Positions 47,133 through 55,087 are shown, numbered from the stretch's first letter. The stretch: DNA of 55,087 nucleotides from Thiohalospira sp051745535 (GCA_051745535.1 JBNJED010000003.1:1-55087); one strand, 5' to 3'. Program-made: numbers and translations. Notes: generated from the sequence alone by a model not told the origin.

Positions 47133-48375
47133 TGTCCTCGATGCGCCAGGACTCCAGGAAGCGGAGCTGGCTCTCGGTGAGTTCGTCGATGCCGATGCCC
47201 AGGGTGGTCAGCCGGGTCTCGGCCACGTCCCGGTCCACCTCGTCGGGGACGGCGTGGACGCCGGGGCTCAGCCCCTCGGCGTGGGCTACCAGCTGGCAGG
47301 CGGCCACCGCCTGCATGGCGAAGGTGGTGTCCATCACCTCCGCCGGGTGGCCCATGGCGGTGGGGGTGGCCAGGTTCACCAGCCGCCCCTCGGCCACCAG
47401 GTGCAGCCGCCGGCCGTCGGCGGTGCGGTACTCGGCTATGCCCGGGCGCGCCTCGGTGACCTCCTCGGCCCGCGCGGCCAGCGCCTCGGCATCGATCTCC
47501 ACGTTGAAGTGGCCGGCGTTGGCCATGAGCGCCCCGTCGCGCATGACGTCGAAGTGCTCGCCCCGGATCACCTCGCGGTTGCCGGTGGCGGTGATGAAGA
47601 TCTCGCCCCAGGCCGCCGCCTCCGCCATGGGCCCCACCTCGAAGCCGGCCATGTGGGCGCGCAGGGCCTGGCGCGGCTCGATCTCGGTGACCATCACCCG
47701 GGCGCCCAGACTGCGCGCCTTGGTGGCCAGCCCCAGGCCGCAGTCGCCGTAGCCGGCGATGACCACCCGCTTGCCGGCCAGGAGCAGGTTGGTGGTCTGC
47801 AGGAGGTTGGTGAGCGACGACTCCCCGGTGCCGTGGATGTTGTCGAACTCGTGCTTCATGGGGGTGTTGTTCACCGCGTAGGCGGGGAAGCGGATGGCCC
47901 CCTCCCGCGCCATGGCCTGGATGCGCTGGATCCCGGTGGTGGTCTGCTCGCACATGCCGATGAAGTCGTCCAGCAGCTCCGGGTGCTGGTGGACCATGCG
48001 GGCGGTGAGTTCGGCGGCGTCGTCGAGGATGAAGCGCGGCCGGTGGGCCAGCGCCCGGTTGTGGAGCTCGTCCAGCTCGGCATCGCTGATCCCGCGGCGG
48101 GCGTAGCCGACGATCCCGTCCTGCTCGTTGAGGGCGGCGACCACATCATCCTGGCTGGAGCCGGGCTCGGAGCCGGTGAAGACCACCTCCGCCCCGGCGG
48201 CGGCCAGCGTCTCCACGAAGACCCCGGTCTTGGCCTCGATGTGCGAGCAGACCCCCACCGTGATCCCGGCCAGGGGCCGTGTGCTCGCCCAGCGCTGGCG
48301 CAGGGCGGCGTGGACCGGCATGTGCTCCCGCGCCCAGGCCAGCTTCTGACGACCCAGCTCGATATCCGCGGACAT
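47122..48375 (-). CDS. ahcY: Adenosylhomocysteinase, short form
   Basis: AhcY splits S-adenosylhomocysteine into adenosine and homocysteine, relieving product inhibition of methyltransferases. The 417-residue product has the substrate motifs CSHIEAKTGVFVETLAAAGA and NNTPMKHEFDN, with the NAD-binding glycine loop VVIAGYGDCGLGLATKARSL. It lacks the ~40-residue insertion and the C-terminal KPxxYRY tail of most proteobacterial enzymes and ends ESWRIEDIKG, resembling the compact archaeal/Thermotoga type. I start at ATG 48373-48375, behind GAGGAGGCTGTCC; an upstream start would add seven residues. No SAH riboswitch is apparent upstream. Confidence 0.92.
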   Translation of the reverse strand: MSADIELGRQKLAWAREHMPVHAALRQRWASTRPLAGITVGVCSHIEAKTGVFVETLAAAGAEVVFTGSEPGSSQDDVVAALNEQDGIVGYARRGISDAELDELHNRALAHRPRFILDDAAELTARMVHQHPELLDDFIGMCEQTTTGIQRIQAMAREGAIRFPAYAVNNTPMKHEFDNIHGTGESSLTNLLQTTNLLLAGKRVVIAGYGDCGLGLATKARSLGARVMVTEIEPRQALRAHMAGFEVGPMAEAAAWGEIFITATGNREVIRGEHFDVMRDGALMANAGHFNVEIDAEALAARAEEVTEARPGIAEYRTADGRRLHLVAEGRLVNLATPTAMGHPAEVMDTTFAMQAVAACQLVAHAEGLSPGVHAVPDEVDRDVAETRLTTLGIGIDELTESQLRFLESWRIEDIKG

Positions 48376-48533
48376 GGACAGCCTCCTCGTTCTCACCGAA
48401 AGCGCACAGTTTGCCGCGGGCGGGGGCAGAACCCAAACCCGCTGGCCCTGAAACTCGGGCTACGCGTATTCAAGCGTTCCGGTGTGGTAGTTACTCCTAG
48501 GGTAGGCTGGCAGTCCGGTTCGCCCTTAGGCGT

Positions 48534-48929
48534 TCAATCGCGGTTCAGCAGCTTGAGGGACAGGAGTTCCCCGGGTTCGGTCAGGATCCGAATGCGCGTG
48601 CCTTGAGGCGACTGTCCTCGAGTCGATTCTTGCAACCAGGACTGGTTACGAAGACGTTCCAGTGCTGCTGTTTCCACCCCGACCTCGTCTTCAAGGGGCG
48701 GGAAATCCTGGGCCATCTCCCGAGCTTCCCGGTTTAGCGCAGGGTCGTCGTTGATGATCCGGGCCGCCGCAGCTAGATGCTCTTCCCGGCGGGCGCGTTC
48801 ACGACGTTCCAGGAATTCCCCGATGGCCTCCCGGGTCAGTTGCGAGCGGGTCAGGCCCGTCCGCCTCGCTTCCTCTTCCAGCCGTTCCTCCAGCTCCCGG
48901 GGTAGCCGAACATTGAGTGTGACCATCAT
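48534..48929 (-). CDS. Ribbon-helix-helix (CopG-like) protein
   Basis: Residues 1-45 form a ribbon-helix-helix DNA-binding domain (MVTLNVRLPRELEERLEEEA, then GLTRSQLTREAIGEFLERRE), as in antitoxins of MazF/ParE-type modules. The next 40 residues (ARIINDDPALNREAREMAQD) resemble the toxin-binding tail of such antitoxins. No toxin gene follows; the last 30 residues (GTRIRILTEPGELLSLKLLN) look unrelated and may be read-through into degraded sequence. It overlaps by 4 bases the 305-residue gene upstream. It is probably an orphan antitoxin. Confidence 0.7.
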   Translation of the reverse strand: MMVTLNVRLPRELEERLEEEARRTGLTRSQLTREAIGEFLERRERARREEHLAAAARIINDDPALNREAREMAQDFPPLEDEVGVETAALERLRNQSWLQESTRGQSPQGTRIRILTEPGELLSLKLLNRD

Positions 48930-49843
48930 TCCTCATCCTGCGTCGTATGCCTCGCAGTCTGTCTAGCATACGCATAGACATACACCACCAGGATCTCGTC
49001 GCCGTAGAGTTCGGTGGCCTCTTCGGAGTAGCGGAGGATGGTGCGGCCGTCTTCCTCGAGGCGGGTGATGGCGGCCTGGCCGCGTTTCCGGAGTTCGGCC
49101 TCGTTGCGGCCCTGGATGTAGAGGGGGATGGATTCCATCTCCGGGGCGGGGTCGGGCTCGAGGCCCAGGGCCGGGAGGCGCTGGAGGAAGGCCTCGCGGC
49201 TCCGGGGGAGCTGGGCAAGCGGGCGGGGTTCGGCGCCGGAGAGGTCCAGCCGGCCCCAGCCGTCGGGGTCGGGGGTGGCGGCCCCGGTCGCCGGTTCCGC
49301 CCTGGGGGTCTTGCCGGTGGCGGGCTTTTGCGTGGGCGCCGGGGCGGACGACGCCGGCCGGCACGGTTCGTCCGGGACGCGGCCGGAGATGCCGCCGCCG
49401 AGCAGGCCCCGGGGGCCGCAGCGCTGGTCGTAGAATTCCACGTCGATGGGCGGCGGGCGGCGCATGCTGGCGAGGAAGGAGGCGTCCAGCAGGGCGACGA
49501 GCTGGGGCACCTCCATGGGGAGGCCGGCGGGGGCCACGTCCTCGGCCATGAAGAGGCCCTCCACCAGGCCGTCGTGGGGGGCGGCGCCCATGAGTTCGCG
49601 CATGTGGTGGCGGTCCAGCCGTTCGCCGGTTCCGGCGTCGTAGAAGGCCACGCGCAGGTGCTCCGCCGGGATGCGCATGTCCCGCGCCACGCCGGCGCCG
49701 AACAGGGCCCGGATGTCGGCCGGATCCAGTTGACTCCCCATGCCCGCGAATAATCGGGCGATGTCCAAGGCGGGGGCCGCCCTCACCGCGCTGCGAGTTG
49801 TCGGAGGCGGCGGCCGGGGGGTGAGGAGGAGCAAGGCGGTCAA
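48926..49843 (-). CDS. Hypothetical protein, up to 305 residues
   Basis: I do not recognise this family. The open frame begins at TTG 49843 and the first ATG is at 49741; neither has a clear ribosome site, and a hydrophobic leader (ALTALLLLTPRP) upstream hints at a signal peptide with an uncertain start. The body has a helical part (SQLDPADIRALFGAGVARDM), a segment DLSGAEPRPLAQLPRSREAF after a Pro/Ala/Thr-rich linker of about 50 residues, and a C-terminal domain (ESIPLYIQGRNEAELRKRGQ ... YGDEILVVYVYAYARQ). It is coupled to the ribbon-helix-helix gene by a 4-base overlap. Confidence 0.5.
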   Translation of the reverse strand: MTALLLLTPRPPPPTTRSAVRAAPALDIARLFAGMGSQLDPADIRALFGAGVARDMRIPAEHLRVAFYDAGTGERLDRHHMRELMGAAPHDGLVEGLFMAEDVAPAGLPMEVPQLVALLDASFLASMRRPPPIDVEFYDQRCGPRGLLGGGISGRVPDEPCRPASSAPAPTQKPATGKTPRAEPATGAATPDPDGWGRLDLSGAEPRPLAQLPRSREAFLQRLPALGLEPDPAPEMESIPLYIQGRNEAELRKRGQAAITRLEEDGRTILRYSEEATELYGDEILVVYVYAYARQTARHTTQDEE

Positions 49844-49957
49844 TGCGCCGGCGAGGAGCGTCGAGCGGGCCGGGGCGAGGCATGGCGGCTTCCGGTTTTG
49901 GGGAAGTATCCCCGCCTTCGGGACCCGATGGAAGCGGTTGCCGGCCTCGCTGGCGGC

Positions 49958-51958
49958 CTACGGCGCGGTGTACTCCTCCCCCTCCTGCGCCCGGCGGGTG
50001 GCGTCGCGGCGGTAGCCGTCCTCGATGTCGGTGAACATCAGCGGCCAGGTGACGGTGAAGTGGGCGCCGCCGCGCTCGTCCAGGGGCAGGCGCAGGGCAA
50101 CGCTGTAGCCGGTGCCGGCGAGGCCGACCTCGGCGAAGGTGAGGGGGTTGGTTACCGAGCCGCCGGGCGGGTCGTCGTAGTAGTAGCCGTCCTCCGGCTC
50201 CGACCAGGAGGCGTTGGCCACCCCGCGGTGGTAGGTCGCCCACAGGGCGCGGCCCTCGCCGGCGGGGGTCCAGAGGCCGGCGCCCACGGAGCTGCGAACC
50301 TGGAAGACGGTGAGTTCTTCCTCGCCGTAGCGCTCCTGGAAGTGGTCGGTGCTGACGTTGGTCATGGCGATCCCCAGCTCCCCGGAGAGGGTGAGGTGGT
50401 TGTCCCAGTAGGCCTGGTACTGGCCCAGCGCCATGAAGCCCACGTTGTCCTGGCCGGCGCCGTGGTCCTCCTGGAGCTCGGCGAGGGTCTGGTCGCTGTC
50501 CTCGCCGGGGAGGGCGAACTCGTTCCCGAGCTGCTCGCCCAGGGAGAGCAGGGTCACGCCGCCGCGGGAGCCCTCGGTGTAGGGCTGGCGGGAGGGCGGG
50601 GCGATGTAGTCCCGGGCGACGGTCTCGTCCTCGTGGAGGAGGATCTCGTCGGTGAGCGTCTGGTAGTCCTCCTCCTCGGGGTAGTCGATGGCGATGTCGT
50701 AGCGGCCTACGTCCATGCGGCCCTCCAGGGCGCCACGGGCCTCGCGTCGGGTCGCTTCCACGCGGGGTCCCCGCGTGATCCGGATGCGGGCGTCGTCGTC
50801 GGCCACGCGCAGGTCCAGCCGGCCGAAGTGGCGCTCGGCCAGCTCCAGGGAGGCGTAGGCGTAGGGGGCCCCCTCGGCCAGTTCGATGGTGGTCTCGGCG
50901 CCGCGGCGGTCCCCGGCGTCGGTGATCTCCAGGGCGTGCTCGCCCGGTTCCAGGGTGAGCCGGCCGGGGGTGGTGGTGCCGCGGTCGTCCACCAGGGCGG
51001 TGGCCCCGGCCGGCTCGGTGTGGATGAAGAGTTCGCCCCGGTCCAGGTCCGACCAGCGGTCGGGGTTGAGGGTGGCCAGCCGCCGGTAGCGCGCCTCGAG
51101 GACGCCCTCGGGAAGCGCCACGGTCTCCTCCTCCGCCAGGGGGATGCGGACGGCCGTGCCCTCGGCCAGCGCCTTGTCCTTGAGGGGGGCGGTGACGCCC
51201 TCCTCGTCGGTGGTCAGCCGCTGGCCGGCCACCTCCAGCGGGAAGCCGGGCTGGGGGCGGTAGTCGTCGGCGTGGATCACGGCCAGCCGGACTCCACGCT
51301 CCTCCACCAGGGGCAGGATGCGCAGGTCCCCGCTGCGCTCGAGGATGACCTGCTCGAACCAGGCGCCGAAGGTCGTGTTACCCACGTCGGGGTGGTAGAC
51401 GGCCTCGTCGATGACGCCGGTGCGCGCCGCCACGGCTAGCCCGCGCAGGGCGGCGCGGATGGCGCGGCCCGGCTGCTCCTCGGCCACGGTGATCTCGAAC
51501 CAGGCGAGCGCCGCGGCCTGGCGCCGGGCGCGCTGGCGGAGTTCGTCCAGCCGCTCGCGCTTGATGGCGACGCGGACGTACCAGCCGTCCCGTGCCTCCC
51601 GGGCCGCGTCCACGGTGACGCCCTCTAGGGCGACATTGGCCAGGGAGGCGGTGGCGCTCTCCAGGCGGCGGTCGCTGTGGTTGCCGCCCCCGTCGCCGGC
51701 CAGCTCCTGCTCGTGGATGCGCAGCTCGGCGCGGACGTGGGTGAGCAGGGCGCGGGCCAGCTCCCGGCTGGCGGCCTGCCGGGCCGCCTCCCGCGTGGGG
51801 CCGATGCCGTGGCCGTGGACCGTGGTCGCGGTATCGGGCACGGCCTGGCGGCCCTGGCTGGCCAGCTGGCCAGCCTCGGGGCCGCTCGCCGGCAGCAGGG
51901 CGCAACCGGGGAGGGTGGCGACCAGCAGGGTCGCCACCAGGGGCAGGATGCGGGACAT
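49958..51958 (-). CDS. LPP20/PEGA-domain lipoprotein
   Basis: This 666-residue protein has a lipoprotein signal (MSRILPLVATLLVATLPGC, lipobox LPGC). Residues 40-140 form an LPP20-like domain (GIGPTREAARQAASRELARA), about 330-380 a PEGA domain (GELFIHTEPAGATALVDDRG, a surface-binding beta sandwich), and the last ~170 residues alternate polar/hydrophobic strands like an outer-membrane barrel (MALGQYQAYWDNHLTLSGEL). I start at ATG 51956-51958; the longer frame upstream is out of keeping with the lipoprotein start. It ends a three-lipoprotein cluster and probably anchors to or spans the outer membrane. Confidence 0.75.
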   Translation of the reverse strand: MSRILPLVATLLVATLPGCALLPASGPEAGQLASQGRQAVPDTATTVHGHGIGPTREAARQAASRELARALLTHVRAELRIHEQELAGDGGGNHSDRRLESATASLANVALEGVTVDAAREARDGWYVRVAIKRERLDELRQRARRQAAALAWFEITVAEEQPGRAIRAALRGLAVAARTGVIDEAVYHPDVGNTTFGAWFEQVILERSGDLRILPLVEERGVRLAVIHADDYRPQPGFPLEVAGQRLTTDEEGVTAPLKDKALAEGTAVRIPLAEEETVALPEGVLEARYRRLATLNPDRWSDLDRGELFIHTEPAGATALVDDRGTTTPGRLTLEPGEHALEITDAGDRRGAETTIELAEGAPYAYASLELAERHFGRLDLRVADDDARIRITRGPRVEATRREARGALEGRMDVGRYDIAIDYPEEEDYQTLTDEILLHEDETVARDYIAPPSRQPYTEGSRGGVTLLSLGEQLGNEFALPGEDSDQTLAELQEDHGAGQDNVGFMALGQYQAYWDNHLTLSGELGIAMTNVSTDHFQERYGEEELTVFQVRSSVGAGLWTPAGEGRALWATYHRGVANASWSEPEDGYYYDDPPGGSVTNPLTFAEVGLAGTGYSVALRLPLDERGGAHFTVTWPLMFTDIEDGYRRDATRRAQEGEEYTAP

Positions 51959-51960
51959 GG

Positions 51961-52116
51961 CTAGTCTTCGCGTCGCTGGTCCAGCTCGTCCATGGCGCGG
52001 TCGTGGTCGCGCTGCGCCTCGGCCTCCTCCGCCTCCTCGCGGAGGTCGTCGGGGGTGCCGCAGCCGGCCACGAGCAGGAGCGCCAGTCCCGGGGCGAGGA
52101 GGGCGCGGAGGCTCAT
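51961..52116 (-). CDS. Small lipoprotein, 51 residues
   Basis: This short gene starts at ATG 52114-52116, one base overlapping the stop of the LPP20 gene, and ends at TAG 51961-51963, just two bases before the next start. It has a good ribosome-like GGAGGCGAACTG upstream. The product has a lipoprotein signal (MSLRALLAPGLALLLVAGCG) and a 30-residue, highly charged helical tail (EEAEEAEAQRDHDRAMDELD). Its tight packing between two lipoprotein genes supports translation and a shared envelope role. Confidence 0.72.
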   Translation of the reverse strand: MSLRALLAPGLALLLVAGCGTPDDLREEAEEAEAQRDHDRAMDELDQRRED

Positions 52117-52673
52117 CAGTTCGCCTCCCGGCGCTTCTGCAGGTCTTCCATGGCCTCCTGGTGATCGGGGCCGAGTTCCTGGGAGACCTGCTCGCTCTCC
52201 ATGGCCTCCTCGAGCATCTCGTCGAAGATCGCCTGGTCCACCGCCATGCGGTAGTAGGCGACGTAGTCGTCGTCCTCGTCCTGGTAGAGGGCGCTCTTGT
52301 CGGGGCGGATACCGTGGACCCGCTCGTCGACGAAGGTCTCGAAGGCGGCCCGCGCCGTCTCCTGCGCATCGTCGCCCATCTCGGTGGCGCTCTCCTCCAG
52401 CAGCCCCGCCGCCTCGGTGGCGATGTAGCCGGCGATGGCGCGGCGGCCCTCGGCCTGGGCGGACTCCACCGCCAGGCGGCGGCTGGAGCTCTCGCCCATG
52501 CCGTAGCCGTAGATCATGCCGTCGCCCTCGTCGGCGGTGCGGGTGGTGTCATACCAGCTCGGCATGGCGACCTCCTCCATGCCCGACGGCGCCGGCTCCT
52601 TCTCCGGGGTGGAGCCGCAGCCGGCGGCCAGGAGGGTGGAAAGGGCAATGGCTGCGAGGTGGGTAGTGCGCAT
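52116..52673 (-). CDS. LPP20-family lipoprotein
   Basis: This 185-residue protein has a lipoprotein signal (MRTTHLAAIALSTLLAAGCG) and an LPP20-type domain: MPSWYDTTRTADEGDGMIYG, then the helix SSRRLAVESAQAEGRRAIAG and a Glu-rich C-terminal half. LPP20 proteins, known from Helicobacter as surface lipoproteins, bear on envelope and motility functions in several bacteria, but their activity is unknown. It heads the three-gene lipoprotein unit. I start at ATG 52671-52673; the frame is open further upstream without a ribosome site. Confidence 0.75.
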   Translation of the reverse strand: MRTTHLAAIALSTLLAAGCGSTPEKEPAPSGMEEVAMPSWYDTTRTADEGDGMIYGYGMGESSSRRLAVESAQAEGRRAIAGYIATEAAGLLEESATEMGDDAQETARAAFETFVDERVHGIRPDKSALYQDEDDDYVAYYRMAVDQAIFDEMLEEAMESEQVSQELGPDHQEAMEDLQKRREAN

Positions 52674-52783
52674 GGTCGTTCGCTCCCTGAGAGTGCGGTT
52701 TTCCGCGGAGTTCGGCGTCGTTGGTGGATAATCTGCCACGGCGACGGCCGCGCCGCCACTGCTGCAAGCTTGCAGGGCCGGGC

Positions 52784-53035
52784 TCAGTGGGTGCCGGGCG
52801 GAAGCCCCCGCTTGGCGCGCTGCTTGCCGATCAGGTCCAGCAGCGGCTGGAGGTTGAGCTTCTCCTGGGCGGTGACCCTGGGGTCCTCGTGGATGGCGTG
52901 GCGGCCCAGCTCCTCGACCTTCAACAGCTCCTCGTCGGAGAGGGCGTCGAAGGAGAAGTCGCCGTTGGCGTCGGCGTAGCGCGCCTCCAGCTCGTCGAAG
53001 TAGTCGGCCAGCGGCGGGCGGTAGTCATCGGCCAT
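52784..53035 (-). CDS. Hypothetical acidic protein, 83 residues
   Basis: I do not recognise this family. It is a small soluble, helical, acidic protein (MADDYRPPLADYFDELEARY, then DALSDEELLKVEELGRHAIH) with a more basic end (KQRAKRGLPPGTH). It lies between the EAL-domain gene, 52 bases upstream on the same strand, and the lipoprotein cluster, so it may share a transcript with either. No metal or nucleotide motif is seen. Confidence 0.65.
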   Translation of the reverse strand: MADDYRPPLADYFDELEARYADANGDFSFDALSDEELLKVEELGRHAIHEDPRVTAQEKLNLQPLLDLIGKQRAKRGLPPGTH

Positions 53036-53087
53036 GGTCGGGGCTCCGTCGGGAATGGGGGAAACAGGCTAGCAGGGCTGGCCGTGG

Positions 53088-55087
53088 CTAGCAGCCCTGG
53101 ATACGACGGCGGGGGGCGGAGCGGAGGTAATCGGCGAAGGTCTCGGCTGGCAGGGGCCGGGCGAAGTAGAAGCCCTGGAGTTCCTCGATCCCCAGATCGC
53201 ACAGGCAGGTCGCCTGCTCGAACTCCTCCACCCCCTCGGCGACGACGCCCACGTTCAGGCTCTCGCCCAGGGCGGCCACCGAGCGGCCAATGGCCAGGTC
53301 GGCGTTGTCCGTGGGCAGGCCGCGGACGAAGGAGCGATCCAGCTTGATGCGGTCCACCGGCAGGTGCTTGAGGTAGGCCAGGGAGGCGTAGCCGGTGCCG
53401 AAGTCGTCGATGGCCAGGGTGACGCCGCGGCCGTGGAGCTGATCCAGGAGGCCGCCGGTGCGGATCTTCTCCTCCAGGAAGGCGTTCTCGGTGATCTCCA
53501 GCTCCAGGGCGCCCGGCTCCAGGCCGCTGCGCGCCAGGATCTCGCCCACGCTGTCCGCCAGGTCGTCCTGGTGCAGCTGGCGGGGGGAGAGGTTCACCGA
53601 CAGCCGCTCCAGGGGGAGCCCCCCGCGGCGCCAGCTGGCGACCTGGGCGACCGCCGTGGCGAGGACCCACTCGCCCAGCCCGAGGATGAGGTCGGTCTCC
53701 TCGGCCACCGGGATGAACTGGTCCGGCGGCACCCAGCCATAATCCGGATGGTGCCACCGCGCCAGCGCCTCGGCCGCGACGACCCGGCCGCTGGCGGCAT
53801 CCACCAGGGGCTGGTAGTAGAGCAGCAGATCTCCCCGGGCCACGGCCTCGCGCAGCTCGGTCGCCACCTTGAGGTGGGTGCGGGCGGCGGTGGTCAGCTC
53901 GGAGGTGTAGTTGCGCCACGCCCCCCGCCCGGCATCCTTGGCGCGATGCAGGGCGGTATCGGCGCTGCGCACCAGGGTCTCGCCGTCCTCGCCGTCTTCC
54001 GGGCCCTGGGCGATGCCGGCGGAGGCGGAGACGCGCACCGGCTCGCCGTCCAGGGTGAAGGGCTCGTGCAGGGTGGCGAGCATGCCCTCCACCAGGTTGG
54101 CCACGGTGCCCGCCTCCGGCGCCGGGTGGAGGGCGATCCCGAAGAGGTCGCCGCCCAGGTGGGCCAGGTCGCCGCCGGTGGGCACCAGGGCGTGCAGGCG
54201 GCCGGCGGCCTGCTGCAGCAGCCAGTCGCCGGCGGCATGGCCGAGGCTGTCGTTGACCTCCTGGAAGCGGTCCAGGTCCACCAGGACCAGGCCTACCTCG
54301 CCCGGGTCGGCCGCCTCCAGGGCCTGGTCCAGCCGCTCCACCAGGTGGCGCCGGTTGGGCAGGCCGGTGAGGTCGTCGTGGTAGGCGCGCGCGCTCAGGA
54401 CCTCCAGGAGGTGGCGCTGCTCCGCCTCGGCCGCCTTCTGGTCGCGGATGTCGCGGAAGGTGACCACGGCGCCGGTGTTCTCGTCGCCCTCGTGGAGGGG
54501 GGCGCAGTAGTAGCTCACCGGGATCTCCGTGCCGTCGGCGGTCCGGAACGTATCATCCCGGACGTGGCACGCCTCGCCCCGTGCCAGGGCGCAACTGGCC
54601 GGGCATTCCGGTGCCCCGGGGCCGTTGTCCGTATCGGCCCGTCCGGGCTGGAGCAGTGCCCAGGCCGCACGGCCCCGGATGGCCTCCGGGTCGTGGCCCA
54701 GCAGGCGCTGTGCGGCGGGATTGAGGAAGGTGAACCGGCCCTCCCGGTCGATGCCGAAGATCCCCTCGGGGATGGCATCCAGCAGGAGCCGGTTGTAGCG
54801 GTCGGCCTGCTCCAGGGCGCGGGTGCGGGCGGCCACCCGGCTCTCCAGCTCCTCCTGGTGCAGTCGCAGATACTGGTTGGCGGCGCGCAGTTGCTCTTCC
54901 AGGGTCAGTCCGTCGGCCTCCTGGAGGGCGCGCAGGTCGTCGTCCAGGCTGTGCTCGGCCGGGGCAACGTCGAAGACGGCCCGGGGGGCGCCGGTGGTAA
55001 CGACCTGCGCGGGGGCGGCGCGGCAGGGGGTATCGAAGAGGTGCGAGAAGATCCCGGTGAGCTTGCCCTCGGCGAAGGGCAGGGCGT
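53088..55087 (-). CDS. PAS-GGDEF-EAL signalling protein, N-terminus cut by window
   Basis: The frame is open to the window edge, so the start lies outside; 666 residues are visible. After an N-terminal stretch with a coiled coil (LEEQLRAANQYLRLHQEELE) come a PAS domain (IPEGIFGIDREGRFTFLNPA), a GGDEF domain (HDDLTGLPNRRHLVERLDQA) and an EAL domain (LLYYQPLVDAASGRVVAAEA). The diguanylate cyclase motif is degenerate (LAHLGGDLFGIAL, GGDLF instead of GGDEF), while EAL and the catalytic stretch DDFGTGYASLAYLKHLPVDR are intact. It therefore looks like a cyclic-di-GMP phosphodiesterase with a sensory PAS and a GGDEF kept for GTP sensing. Confidence 0.9.
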   Translation of the reverse strand, partial: ALPFAEGKLTGIFSHLFDTPCRAAPAQVVTTGAPRAVFDVAPAEHSLDDDLRALQEADGLTLEEQLRAANQYLRLHQEELESRVAARTRALEQADRYNRLLLDAIPEGIFGIDREGRFTFLNPAAQRLLGHDPEAIRGRAAWALLQPGRADTDNGPGAPECPASCALARGEACHVRDDTFRTADGTEIPVSYYCAPLHEGDENTGAVVTFRDIRDQKAAEAEQRHLLEVLSARAYHDDLTGLPNRRHLVERLDQALEAADPGEVGLVLVDLDRFQEVNDSLGHAAGDWLLQQAAGRLHALVPTGGDLAHLGGDLFGIALHPAPEAGTVANLVEGMLATLHEPFTLDGEPVRVSASAGIAQGPEDGEDGETLVRSADTALHRAKDAGRGAWRNYTSELTTAARTHLKVATELREAVARGDLLLYYQPLVDAASGRVVAAEALARWHHPDYGWVPPDQFIPVAEETDLILGLGEWVLATAVAQVASWRRGGLPLERLSVNLSPRQLHQDDLADSVGEILARSGLEPGALELEITENAFLEEKIRTGGLLDQLHGRGVTLAIDDFGTGYASLAYLKHLPVDRIKLDRSFVRGLPTDNADLAIGRSVAALGESLNVGVVAEGVEEFEQATCLCDLGIEELQGFYFARPLPAETFADYLRSAPRRRIQGC

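Noticed and set aside
48376..48533. An SAH riboswitch upstream of ahcY
   Set aside because: The conserved SAH-aptamer core is not visible in the leader; only an ordinary ribosome site is seen.
52116..52369. Extension of the 666-residue lipoprotein gene to an 803-residue frame
   Set aside because: The added N-terminus is antisense-like Arg/Pro-rich sequence over the small lipoprotein and LPP20 genes; the internal ATG gives a proper lipoprotein signal.
1..55087. tRNA, rRNA, insertion sequences, prophage or CRISPR arrays
   Set aside because: No cloverleaf with CCA-end pattern, ribosomal RNA segment, transposase or integrase, or regular spaced repeat was seen in any gap.

Overview
The window is high-GC bacterial chromosome with densely packed genes, short overlaps between cotranscribed genes and markedly acidic proteins (many Asp/Glu on predicted surfaces). 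Gene content points to a halophilic, chemolithoautotrophic gammaproteobacterium: the ssrS(6S RNA)-zapA-fau arrangement, ygfB-pepP-ubiH-ubiI, a split glycine dehydrogenase, a form IA Rubisco in an alpha-carboxysome operon, and a DabAB inorganic-carbon pump. A sulfur oxidiser of the Ectothiorhodospiraceae/Thiohalospira type would fit, but that assignment is inference.

Layout. 1-3.1 kb: the 3' end of ilvA, a toxin-first RelE/XRE toxin-antitoxin pair, a hypothetical gene, a GST-like protein and an EVE-domain protein. 3.2-7 kb: an iron-uptake operon behind a Fur-like box (TonB receptor, PepSY membrane protein, small membrane protein), then a 33-residue membrane peptide. 7-14 kb: housekeeping genes (fau, 6S RNA, zapA, a zapB-like coiled coil, DUF2062, ygfB, pepP, ubiH, ubiI). 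14-18 kb: a Fur-box-headed Fe(III) ABC transporter (fbpABC) on the minus strand.

18-26 kb: a complete glycine-cleavage operon behind a tandem glycine riboswitch. It is unusual in being led by lipA, which makes the lipoyl cofactor of GcvH, and in carrying a metallo-beta-lactamase-fold lipoprotein between gcvPA and gcvPB. dgkA and a PfkB kinase follow.

26-45 kb: the CO2-concentrating island. cbbR is divergent from a degenerate class II aldolase-like gene and its small partner. Downstream of cbbR lie cbbL-cbbS-csoS2-csoSCA-csoS4A-csoS4B-csoS1-csoS1'-bfr-acRAF-(McdB-like), then dabB-dabA-sulP. csoS1D and a NUDIX hydrolase follow on the opposite strand. DabAB, and perhaps SulP, would raise cytosolic bicarbonate; CsoSCA converts it to CO2 inside the shell built by CsoS1/S1D/S4; CsoS2 links shell to Rubisco. 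A motif resembling ATCRATTG-N3/4-TCTA precedes cbbR, cbbL and dabB, suggesting common control by CbbR.

45-55 kb: two surface-polysaccharide glycosyltransferases, a short-form adenosylhomocysteinase, an orphan ribbon-helix-helix protein, hypotheticals, a three-gene lipoprotein cluster (LPP20/PEGA), and a PAS-GGDEF-EAL protein cut by the window end. The best leads for undescribed biology are the inactive-aldolase/partner pair beside cbbR, the candidate McdB with no McdA beside it, the SulP with a large coiled-coil insertion, and the NUDIX gene coupled to csoS1D.
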